Below are positions 21,084 to 32,600 of a DNA stretch of 64,000 bases, piece by piece (the first letter of the stretch is position 1; every line of letters starts with the position of its first letter). The notes below the pieces were generated by a model. That model was not told the origin of the DNA and did not search any database. It saw only the letters and a program-made list of their open reading frames with translations. The position numbers and the translations under genes were made by a program. The DNA comes from Pipra filicauda (taxonomy: Eukaryota; Chordata; Aves; Passeriformes; Pipridae): NCBI RefSeq assembly GCF_003945595.2, contig NW_024103707.1, forward strand, positions 1,488,001 to 1,552,000, given 5' to 3'.

Positions 21084-21436
21084 AGACTGTTCTAGGGTAG
21101 CTCCTTAGCCAGAGATATTTAAAGGTTTCCTCAGGAAGCCAGGGGTTCCAGATTGCCAGAATTAAAGTAGAAGCATGCTTGGGTCCTCTGTCCCAAAAAT
21201 AAGAGTAAAATTAGTTTCATAATCCTATATAGCTCCCACATTATGCGTCTGCATTTGCAAAGATAGACACTAAGCAGTTTCAGCTTAGCTTATCTTCAGT
21301 AAAATAGAAGAAAATATGTAAAATGCATATGTGATGGTTTCAGTCTAGGCCTTCCTGGAAACCAGCTTGTAACCAGGAAGGAACTAGGAAGGTGACCAAG
21401 GAAGTATTCCATGCTATTCCTTTACGTAACCTAGGG

Positions 21437-21444
21437 TATAAATA
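21437..21444 (+). promoter_or_regulatory. TATA box of the LTR
   Basis: TATAAATA preceded by ctaggg, about 107 bases into the LTR. It would mark the U3/R boundary a short distance downstream. Activity is not known. Confidence 0.5.
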
Positions 21445-21700
21445 AGGCATTGATAAGATAGTTCGCTCTCTTCCTTTCCGGCGAGGTTCGAGAACGGTGG
21501 GTCCCTGTTTCGGTCGGGCTTATCTGGAGCCGAGGCCTACAGTGACTGCTGTTATCTGCCACCCGTGAGGGGAGAGCCAAGGGCCGTGTCTAGCCATCCT
21601 GCCTGTTCGAAGGGAAGTGGTGAGATTTTTGCTAGTTTGCCTTCGGCTGGTTGTTTGACTTGTGCGGTCCTTGCCCCTTTTTGTCCTTCTCCCTTCCCTT

Positions 21701-21722
21701 CCCCCCCCCCCCCCCCCCCCCC
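21701..21722 (+). repeat. Homopolymer C run (22 bases)
   Basis: Uninterrupted C run inside the LTR, preceded by pyrimidine-rich ccttcccttccc-like sequence. Confidence 0.9.
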
Positions 21723-21767
21723 GGTGTGTGGTATTCTCCTTTTGTGTATCTGTCTCATATGTAAAAC

Positions 21768-21787
21768 ATATATATATATATATATAT
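21768..21787 (+). repeat. (AT)n dinucleotide run
   Basis: About ten AT units inside the LTR, 45 bases after the C run. Confidence 0.85.
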
Positions 21788-21904
21788 TTTTGCTATAGCT
21801 TTGGCTGCTTGTTTTTTTTCTTTTCCCTCTCTGGGAGGCAGGTCCTTGTTGTCGAGTTTTGGGGGACTTGGCGGGAAGCCAGCTTGAAACTTGCACAACA
21901 TTTT

Positions 21905-21922
21905 TGGTGTCAGAAGTGGGAT
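21905..21922 (+). other. Retroviral primer binding site (tRNA-Leu type)
   Basis: TGGTGTCAGAAGTGGGAT directly after the LTR end and a four-T spacer. It fits the ERVL class; a remnant of reverse-transcription priming. Confidence 0.75.
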
Positions 21923-21959
21923 ACGAACCTACGCCTCCATACGGAGACCAGAACTATCA

Positions 21960-23508
21960 TAACATTTTAATGATGCTTTCACCACATCATTTTACAGAGT
22001 CTTGAGTGGAGCAATTATTTGGTGTTTGTCTGCTTAGCAGGAACCTCTGACCTGTCAGATACTGGCATTTAGCTCAAGTCCTGTGAAGTGGAAAAGATGG
22101 ACTTAGCTCTTAACCTTAGAGATATCTTTTCATAAATATTAGCAGAATTACTATATAATTGGTATGTTGGTGGAACAGGCTACTCTTTATTTTGTATTAG
22201 TAGAAATTAGTACTTGCTTTACTAACCTCAGCTGTATTTTGCCATATGACTACATTTATTTGAGTTCTGTAATAAAAGAAAGAGAATATATGACCAGGTA
22301 TTACAGTCATATTTCCTAAATATGAAAGTTGGAGCAAACCTCAAGGTCCTCTGTTAATTTAAGTGTCTGTCTTACACCTTCAGTAGGTTTCTTATCCTCC
22401 TTTGCACATATCGTGAAGCAGTGATACAAGTTTTTGTAAAATGAGCCTTCCCACCCTCCATCCATGCAAATCCTGGCAGCTGAGAAGAGGACGTTGCTGA
22501 TATTCGTGTTTAGCTGACATTAAATTTGAGTTTGCAGCCTTCAAAAATAGCTGGGTACCTCACAGTGCGAGCGCACAGCAATGAACTGTCTGGGTCTGAC
22601 AGCTGTTCTGGTAGGTGCTTTTGCCATGTAACTTCTTGTCCACACAAGGCTCACTGCTGCCCCTCCTGTCAGTGGAGTAATTTGACTCCAAATTAACAAC
22701 ATCAGCATGAACCTGCTAATTGTCATATCATTGATACAGGCCCTTTTATTTTTACTGCAGTGTACACAAGGAGTCCGGGTGGCAAATATTTGTGCTCAGT
22801 AGCTGCTGGCAATGTAGTAGATAGGCGATGGTATGAGCAGCTGAGGATGGTGACCTATTCAGCAAACACAGCTTTTTGTTGCAGCTCTTCTCTGCTTCAG
22901 ATATAACTGCCAAATGACATCTTTCTGGCAAACTAAAGTATAACACCTGTATTTGCAAGTCATCTGCTTATCAGTGTTATCAAAACACTTTCTACAGATT
23001 TTTTTCTTATCTTAAGAAAAGAGAAGTTTTGAGTTTTGGGATAATTTTTCATTGTCAACTGCTTTTGATATTTGTGGAAGCCACAAAAGTGATATAAAGT
23101 ATATATATACAGCCTATTTTAAGCCCAGGAATGTCCAGTCTTCTTTCTGACCCATGGAAATTTCTTGACGTCTTTTTCTGGAAGGCAGGAATTAATCAGC
23201 TCTACAAGCACAATGTTTTTTCATTTGACCCTCCACAGGATAATTGCGCTGTTATATAATGGATCAGGAAGACAGAAATTCCTACTCTCTCTTTGCCAGT
23301 GTCAGGTACAATAAACACAATAACTAGTAGAGTAACTGCAATTTTTGTTGTATTACTCCCACACACAAATCTACAAGGAATACCTCAGAGAGCAAAACAG
23401 CAATGGAAGCAGCCCTGCAAGGTTTCAGGTGCCACTTGGGTGCACATTCTTTGCAAAAAAAATTCAGGAAGGAGGCAAGCTGCAGTCACAAAGAATAGGA
23501 TGTGTGGA
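21960..23508. other. Intergenic region between convergent STOML3 and C4-like gene
   Basis: The two genes converge here. No exon, RNA gene or CR1 copy is recognisable. The left part is AT-rich. The right part probably contains the 3' UTR of the C4-like gene. Confidence 0.65.
22745..22750 (-). terminator. Candidate poly(A) signal of the C4-like gene
   Basis: AATAAA on the minus strand, about 760 bases past the stop codon at 23509-23511. It is the first good hexamer I noticed in that direction. Confidence 0.35.
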
Positions 23509-23647
23509 TCAGAGCAGGCACAGGCTATCAGATGTGTTCAGGAAGTCCTGCAGGTGAGCACAGCTTTGCCGACGCAGGGTGCTGCGGCACTCACTGGTGC
23601 CTGGAATTTTCTCTACCCAGGCTTGTGCATCAAGGAAGTACTGCATC
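23509..23647 (-). CDS. C4-like terminal exon: end of C345C domain
   Basis: The acceptor is cattttcattcag on the minus strand. It encodes [33 protein letters not shown] and ends SLCLL, with TGA at 23509-23511. It aligns with the C4 end (WIEEMP, CRSTRQRAACAQLNDFL). Confidence 0.93.
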
Positions 23648-26600
23648 CTGAATGAAAATGGGACAGATAAAGAAGATGAGTCATTATTCCTGACACGGAG
23701 CAATGCGAAAGCATAATCCCTGAGATGCTGCATCCCTCCACTGAGGCATCTCTGAGATCAGGAGATATACTAGCCAAGAAACTTGCCTGAAACTTAGTTT
23801 CACCAGCAGGTTAACTGAGCTTTGAATAAAGTTTGGGAAGTGTCGGCACCAAGCTGGGACAAACCTGGCTGTACTGGTGTTTTGAGAGTGTCAGGTAAGC
23901 TCGGGCTAAGTTTCTATTAGAGTTTTCCAGAATGGCAAAAAAGGCCCCAGTGCACATCAGTGGGACACAGTGAGGGGCAATTTAGTTTCAACAGTGTCCC
24001 AAAATGTTTCCTAATTTTTTGTGCTGAGAAGCTGTGTTACTTCAAGTATTTTACAACTGGCCTGGAGAAGACTTTGGAGGTTACACCTCTTCCAGGAGAC
24101 CCCACTCTTTAGCAGGCTTCTGCTGAAGAAGGCCCCTTAGACACTCACTTTGGTGTCATATAGAGATGGGGGTGGGACTTTTTAAGGTTTTAGGAAGTGG
24201 CGCTCACAATTTGATGGAGGTCTCCCCCCTAGAAGCTTTCAGAGGCACTACCTTTCTCCACTTCTGTGAAAGGAAATGAAACACTTAAGATATCTTCCTC
24301 CCTGAATACTTGATAGTGTCAGACTAAATTCCTACACAAATAAATTGTCTTTTTTTATTGAAGAGTGACAATGGGAAATGAGAAGAATATGCTGTTTACA
24401 TGCATGATATAACAGAAACTTTGTGGTCTGCTCTTAGTCATTGTTCTGCTCATTTCTTTTGCAAACACAGGAGTTGTTTAAGGCATCTGCAGTAGGTGGA
24501 CTGTGTAGCTTTTCCCATTCTCCTTTTCCAGCTGTGAAGTTTAACCCAATGGAATCAGGGCCAGACAATTCTGAGAAGTCTGGAAACCAACCTCTGCACA
24601 GACACATGAGCCGACATTTTGGTGGCTCAGCTGTTCCCCACAGCTACCCTTTTGCCTATGGAGTGGAACTCTTTGCTTTTTAGTAAATTCAGCAGAATTA
24701 GTCTCTGAGAAATTTGGTCCTGCCTTTGCTTTCTGGAAGTATTCTAATAGATTTAGTATCCTCTGGATTTATGGTCTGTAGTAGCAGCTGCTGCTGCTCA
24801 AAAACCATTGCACTTACTTGTTGTTGCAATCGACTGTTTCCCCATCTTTCCCCATGAGGAGGTACTGTTTGCCAGGGACCATGTTTAACTTGCACGTGGA
24901 GCGTGTTAGGAACTGTCGGTGGGCACCCACTTGAATGCTTTCATCATCAGCTGCAGGACAAGAAAAGAAAACCCCATGAACTTTTCTAATAAAGAGTAGA
25001 ACTGTAGCCCACAAGGCACAACCCTTTGGGATCATTTGCCCCACTGCCCCACTCCCATATTTCACTTGGGATTTGAAGCTTGACATGGGGATAAATGTCC
25101 ATGCTTTGATAGGATATGTTTCCTGTAGCATTACCTGAGAAAAAGTAAGCCACTTTTGCCTTAGCTGGTTGTCTTGGCCTCTGCAGTAGTTATTGAAGGA
25201 GCTGTTTTGCTATAGATCTTAGGACTTTTCAGACCTTCTGGAGTTTGTTTAAATCTCAGAGATTGAAGGAAAAGCCAAGGAAAATAGAAAATGTGCTGCC
25301 TTCTACTTCAGATTTCTCAGGCTCAGAGTGGTCTTAAAAGCTAGGATACTAAATTCAAATATCTTGTGGCTTAACAATGCAGCAGATAGTATTAAAATCT
25401 CACTCTCTGTAGTATATTTGACCTGAACTTCACTGATGTAGCCTTTACACCTTTCCCTCTAATCTAATACATAGGACATGCTCCTGGTGATCTCCATGTT
25501 AAAATAATTTAGAAGATTCTGCTCTGGATCCTGGCCCAGAAGATTATTCATTCAGAACTGCATTGCACACTAGAAGTGAGCATCCAAGGCAGACGAGATG
25601 GCTGCTCTGGTACTGCAATGACATGAGAGCTGGAAAGATGCTTATTCATCAGACCAATTTCAGGCCATGAAGATATTGTGTTGTTTAACTAGGACAACAG
25701 TTTTCAAAGTCCATTTGGAAAAAAATGCAAATAACTCCAATATTCTACTTGCTTACTCTCTTTCTAACTATAATTTGAAATGTCCTGGTGATAAATTCAA
25801 TATTAAACCAGCTTGAATTACAGGTAAGGCACCACAGTCTTTCTAACAGTTAACAGAAACTTGTGCAGCTTCTGCTCTCTAAAGTATTATATTAAAAGTA
25901 TGGGAAGTCTAGTATTCAAAATAAACCCCTAAAAGTAGATTAAAAACCTGAAGTAGAATATTTCGACATTAATAAGATTTCAGAGAATTTGACATGGACT
26001 GTGCAACCTAGCTTTAAGAACCTTATCTACTTCCTTAGTAAAACTTACACTGATTTTACAAATAGTACTTATACATCTACATTTTTCCAAAGAATAATAA
26101 GTACTTCAGGTTTTCTCACATAACCCAAGACCTTTTTGTTGTTCCCATGGTACATGGACTGAATTTTCATTTTGTTCATGGAATGCAAAAATGGATCAGA
26201 ACTTGAGAAAATTATCTTATTCCTCAGGTTCATTGGGCTTAAATTACCAAGGTGTTTCTCGGTTCATATGCTTCACAAATACCCTAATGAAATTGAGACT
26301 GTGGCAATTGTAAGCATTTGAGTTGTTACTTTAACAGGTTATTACATAATTTTCAATTCTAAATTGAAATTAAAAAAAATTATTAAAATATAATGTTTCA
26401 AAGCTTCTAAGCAGAATGTAAGGGGAACAATTACTTCAAATTTTAGAATCTATAATAGGAAACAAAAAAACTGGGGGTAGAAAAAAAAAAGAAGAGTAAA
26501 AAAAGGATTCTATGCTATTTTGCACAGGCTATACTGTTCCTCTAAGAGGACTGCTAAAGAACTCACAGGACAGCATAAATATTAGCCACCCAAAACACAT

Positions 26601-29600
26601 GTACTAATTCTATTATTAATCAAGGTAATCCTAGAACCACACATCTGCAAAATTCTTTCTTGCTGACTCCCAAACACAAATAAATGCTTCCATCTGTCTT
26701 CTGAACCAATCCTTTATTTCAAAGATTGATACTGAAATAATGACAGGGATCCAGGGAATGAGATTTTTACCCTACGAATTCTCACCTACCCTTGGTGACG
26801 GCAACATAGGCCAACCTCACTCAAAAGAGACACAGAGAATACAGAAGATAATAACTCTAGTTCAGTCACAAGCTGATTTGGGTGCAACACCTTGCTTTTT
26901 CTTTATCATTGTGGCTTCATGCCTCCTGCCAGCCTTTCCCAAGCCTGCTGAAAGCCTCCTGCTCAGAAGTTGCATTAGACAGCATAAACCAAAGGGGATT
27001 TTAAAGTATGTGGGAATGGGAGAAGATGTCTTTTCCCTTCAACTTCGCATTCAAAGGGTGTTTCTCTCAGCTACCGAGCAACAAAATTTTTCCAGTGCTT
27101 GCCTGTAAGTTGTGAGTACAAACGCATTGGAACCCAGAGCTCTAAATCCTTTAAATCCTGTAGGTATTCTAAAGAGATTAATGAAACGTTCCCACAGAAT
27201 ACCATAATTTCCCATAGCCAGTATTTTGATCACTAGGTGCATTATCATTTCCCTGCATAGGGAAAGCCCTATATGTCAGATGCTCTCTCTGGATTCATAA
27301 AGAGTGGGTCTGATTTTCCAACAAGAACTGAACATTGGGCACACAAGTTGTGTGCCATAAAGTACTGTATGGCATTGCCAGTCCCCTTAGCAAAGACTGA
27401 TGGAATGAGTTAATTATTCTGTTCCAGAAAGGGAAGGATTCAAAACCTTTGAAGTTCCTTTTTAAAGGCAATCTCTGGCTGCCAAACCCAAAAATGGCAA
27501 CTGCATGATACCACACTGGCTGCAATTTGAGATGTCATGTAAGAGCTTCCCCAGAAATTATTGTGAAGAGTATCAATGTTCACTGATACTGCAGATTAAG
27601 TTCACATGGGGGCAGCTGGGATGACAGGCCTGAAAAACAACATTGCCTAAGTGCAAATATTTACACTGCACCTAAAGAAACAGAAAGGCTTCTTTGTTGT
27701 TATCACAATCATTAAATTGAAGTTATAGTTTTCCTGGGTTCATTGACTTGAGGCAAGTCATTGTGGACTACTCAGCCTATTCTTCAAGGATTGCAATTGT
27801 TTCATGATTAATTGAGTAATAAGCATGTCAAATCTTAATCTAGTATCAGAACAGAGGCCAGTGAATATGCATAGACTAGAAAAAATATGAATCAGTAATA
27901 GTCTATAAAGTGAACTAGTTGGTGCAGAAGTCCTAATATCCAAACTAAGCATGTTTTTTTTAGAGGGTTTATCTTAGACTAATTCTAGTTTGGAGCCATG
28001 GACTCAGTGTAGCTAGAGTGTGTCTTCTAGTTTAGTTTCATCTGAAAGGACGAAGCTCACATGCTCTGGGATTGCACAATGTGCAATCATGCACAGTGTG
28101 AACAAAAAACTATCCCTGAGCCGAACTGAACAATGAGGCAGATACACCAAACCTTGCAATAAATCAACCTTCTTGAAAGCCTAGTGTAGAAGTGCATCTG
28201 ACCCTACTTTCTGCAGCAAAAGATGGTATCTGCGTGGCTCATACTGGCTAACGTTCAATCAACCTAGTTTTCCTACAGGTGAATGAAAGGAATCAAAGAT
28301 TTTTATACTTACTGGCTTTAAGGATTCTGTGGATTTTGGCCTCATAGTAATCAAAAACATTCTTCTTTGTACTGTTGAGGATCTCCACCTCATACGCTGC
28401 AACCAAATGGAAACATGAAATTGCATCCAAAGACTGAGAAATAGGTATGCTTTTACCAAGTGTCTATACAGAGGCCAACATACCATCTATTCACAAATCA
28501 TGGGAGTATGAAAGACAACTTTCATACTTTTAGAAGCTCAGGTATTAATGAAGACCTTATAGATTTGTATTCCTTTTTTGTATTTTTTTCAAGGAAGCTC
28601 CTCTATGATTATCTTTTCACTCTTTTTCCTGTCCTACTGTTAGAATCTAACTTACCAAAGCTGCTCAACCAGTTTTCCTTCAGTAGCTCTTCCAATTTTC
28701 CATCCAAAGAAGAGGTCAGAAAGGCAAATTAACAAAGGAGAAAATATTCATCTAGCTCTGTAGAAAGAGCTGCTGAGCTATGGCATGCTATGTAGAGCCT
28801 ATTCTTTATCTACATCCTGTAACACGAGGGATGCAAGGCAAGGTGGTATTCACACCATGTTTTTTTTCTAAACCCTGTAACATTATGTTGTCCATTCTTC
28901 CTTCCCCCAGCATCCCCTGTATCTTTCCAAGGCCTTTACTTTCCATTTCACCCCTCTGATGGCTACAATAGCACATGCCTTCATTTCATCTCCTTAGCCA
29001 GTAGGCCACATACAGAAATCCTACTCAATTCAGGAGAGGTCTGGGCATAAAAAAAATACAAATTTATCCTTATGAAAAAGAACTATGTTTAAACTAAGTT
29101 GACAGTTGTCTGTCATGTCTTACCATAATCTGCGGTAGGTTGGTAGCAGGCAAAATTAAAACGTGTAGTTTGTGTTACAGCTTTACTGAAAGTTGATCTT
29201 TGTCTTGGGCAGGGACCTGGAGTGAAGAAAATAAGTGATACGTCTGTCTCTGTAGACATGGACATGTAGACAGATATAGTTTACACATACACATTCACAC
29301 CACAATATAACAGATAATAAAATGGCAGAACAACTTTCTTAGAGATGCGATAGAGAGTTTTTACATAGGCGTGCACATATATATATATACACATATTGCA
29401 TTCAGCTATCAAAGGATCAATTTCAATTTGATACCGAACATACTAGAGGACGCACTGTGTCCTGTATTATGTATTAGTATAATTGTAATGGTCCTTTCTG
29501 GACTTAACAATTTCCATGTTAATGGTTCCTTGAAGTATCTATCTTCTTTTAGATCCGCCTATGTAGTAATTCCTTACCTTCTGCACACTGGCAAACATTG

Positions 29601-32600
29601 GCGTGGCACACCTTTGAAAGCATGGCACTGTGCTTGGGAGCACTGTAGAATACACTGCACTTTCTGTCTATGTAGAAGAAACAAAACAGCTTGTCTCAGA
29701 GCTCAGGTGGAAAAGCCTGTACAGTAGAATCTACATCTGCAGGTCAACTTTTCTCCCTGGTCCAGGGAAAGGAGAGCACTAAGGGATAGAATGCACATCA
29801 GCAGTCCACAAAGACCTATAGCTTAGGCACCTAGAGTACAGGGATCACCTTGCCTTTCAGTTGGGCAATAGTCTTTTTGTTCAGCTGGGGTAAATTTTGT
29901 TCGTTTTTTTTTTTTTTTTAAGTTGCACTCTTCTCTCCCTCCCCACTCCCCTGCCATTTTTATTGTTCCCTGTGAAAAGCATTCATCTTAAAAATCATTA
30001 GACCATAGAACTACAGTGGGCACTGCACTGTTTCAGAAGATCGTATCACCAATAGCTAGTGGTTTAAAGCCAGTGTAAACTGTCTTGGACCCCTCAGTTT
30101 AGGCAAAGTCTACTTTCACCTAATTTTCAAATATTGTTTGCATAACTCTGGCAAATGGGGATGATTTGCATTTAACCTTCTTTGAATGGGGAACAAGACT
30201 AACTTCTCCAGCAAGCACAGTACATAAATAAAACCTCTAAGGTTGCTTATCTTAGACAGTCTAACTGAAAACAAAACGTGACTGAAACATGCTTAAAATC
30301 ACCAGAAGAAACAGGAACTCAGGAAACCTGATTTAAAAATCCATAAGTGTAAAAATTCTTTTTTCATTCCATTTGAAATAATGGACCTTCCTGAGAGGAT
30401 CTCTATTTAGATAATCTTAAGCCATGGTAGTGCAAGACAGTATGCAAAGCAGGTTATTTTATCACTAGATAAAATTATGTGGCTTCACACATTACATCAA
30501 AATCACTTTTATATAGACTGGAGGGGTTTTTTTGAGGGTCTCTCTTTCAAGCAGTTATGCATCATTTTTCTGTGCCCTTACCAGGACTGTAAAAATCATA
30601 AAGGATGGCATTTGCTGGCTGAACCAAGCCCATGGGATTGATTTGCTTTGCCCCAAATGATATACAATCTGGGTCTGGTCCACTTGTGAGCTGGAGGAAA
30701 AAGAAACAATAGTTTTGATGAGAAAACTAACTCTCTCTCCTCAGTCAATTCCTTATTCATTTGTACCTGTGCTAGTTTTTGAATGCTTGTTTCTGATGGC
30801 ATAGATACTGGTATCTGTACCATCAGCTTGAAGGAGACTTTTCCTTCCATGATTTTACTGGGAGATTTTGTGCATGAGTTAAGACTCAAAAAGTAGTTTT
30901 GTAAGATGTGTGCAGGTCTTCTCTGCCTGCAATTGTCTGATCTGGACTCACATCATTGTTACTTCGGGGTTTACTTTTCAGCTTTTTCCTAAAGCCACCT
31001 TGCACAGGAGTAATGGGTGTTAAATACGTTCCCTTGTGCCAGTGGCCACCAGTATATACACTTTCTTTAGTAAACTGCTAAGGTCAGAGACAGATTTTGA
31101 CATATGTTAAATGAACAAATTATCTAGGAAAGTCATAGCAATAATAACATTTACATTTTTTCATTTGTCTATTATCTAATATTAAAAAAAAAATAAAAAT
31201 CACTGCCCATGTGTGCTTTCTACGAGGACCTCCTGTTTTGACTGTAGAGGTGAAGCAACTCAGGTGGGTATAGGGTGGATTAATTATCCAAAATATTGGG
31301 AAATACACACAGAAACTATGGGTCTTGATGATTATATTTGTTTATCACTATATGAATCTTGATCTTGACGTGCAAGTTGTCCATGTGGAATTTACAGGAC
31401 CACCAGTTAACACTTTTGTTAATCATGCACAAAAAGTATCCCTTCTGAGTAGAGAGGGAGAGGATTTCTCTTTTTATTTGAGCCAGTGATCAAATCTCAA
31501 ATATGGACTATATCTCCTGGAACATAAAAAGGTGGAAGATGAAGGTGTATGTTTCCCTTCTTTCCCTCCTCTGTTTTTTCAATTGAGCCATTCAATAATA
31601 ATATATAACAAAAAATACAGAAAGGTAATGGAGTGTGAAAAATATAATCATTGGCTTTAAAAAAAAGTCTATAAGCTATCTGAGATGGCAGGGATTAGAA
31701 AATCATTGGGTTTGCTTTACCTCACCAAAGTAGAGCAAAACCTTCCCTCCCTTGTACTCATAGTGCTGAATGTACTGGTCTGAAGCTGTCACCAACTGCA
31801 GGAAAACAAAGAAACAAACAAATCAGAACAAAACCCTGGTAGAACAGGAATACTACAACCTGTATATACTGGTTTGCTTTGTTCAGCTGTTTGCTTTATT
31901 CTGCCCTCTTACTTCCTCCCTAAAGGAGACAATCCCTGAGAGGCTGAAACTGGGCAAACCTGCCCCAATAAACCAGGTTCCAGAACCCAAAACGCTGTAG
32001 CCATGTTTTTAGAGCGCCGTGTCCCCCTATCTCCTTGTCACTGTGCTCTGCCATCAACCACCTCTAAGACGTACTTGCCAGGACAGTGCACCCTGTGCTT
32101 GCAGGGGGAAAGACAACAGTGCCAGTGGGGACAGTAATATGTGTGAAGGACAGGCACGTATTTAAGTGCCCTGCTGAGCTTTGCCCTAATTTCTCTTACA
32201 AGGGACTAAGAAGGTTGAACTCTGTTCACCACAAGCTTTGCATTTGTTGTATATATTCAGCAAATATTTTATCAGAACATGAAGAATAATGAAAATCTGC
32301 TTTTCCAAAATCTGTTTTCCCTTGTTTATTCTATGGACTTCTGAAAGATTTTGAAAGACAAATTTTCTAAAAGGGCTATGAAAGATTGCACAGAAAAGCG
32401 TGTTTTTAACCTGTTCGAGATCCTTTGTGTCAGGCTCCAAGCCACTCAGCAGAGTGAGATCAACCAGGGACATCTTTGGTGCTTTGGAACCTGTGGACCT
32501 TTATAAAGGAGATGGTCAGCAGTGAACATCTGCACTGAACAGCCAGCTTGCTTTGAAGAGTTTGGCTTTTCAGGCTTGCTAATGGTGAAACAAAACATTC

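Larger units (their letters stand above)
21330..21900 (+). mobile_element. ERVL-type LTR (solo or nearly solo)
   Basis: Begins TGTGATGG and ends ACA, immediately followed by TTTT and the 18-mer TGGTGTCAGAAGTGGGAT (21905-21922), the tRNA-Leu-type primer binding site of class III (ERVL) endogenous retroviruses. A promoter-like TATAAATA lies at 21437-21444. The element includes a 22-base C run and an AT dinucleotide run. Only about 60 bases of internal sequence follow and no gag, pol or env frame is present, so it is a remnant. It sits 250 bp downstream of the STOML3 stop codon, in the same orientation. Confidence 0.78.

Noticed and set aside
32411..32490. Shorter version of the MG8 exon using the ccacag acceptor
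   Set aside because: It breaks the reading frame with the preceding exon, which ends in phase 2; the acceptor at 32499 restores it.
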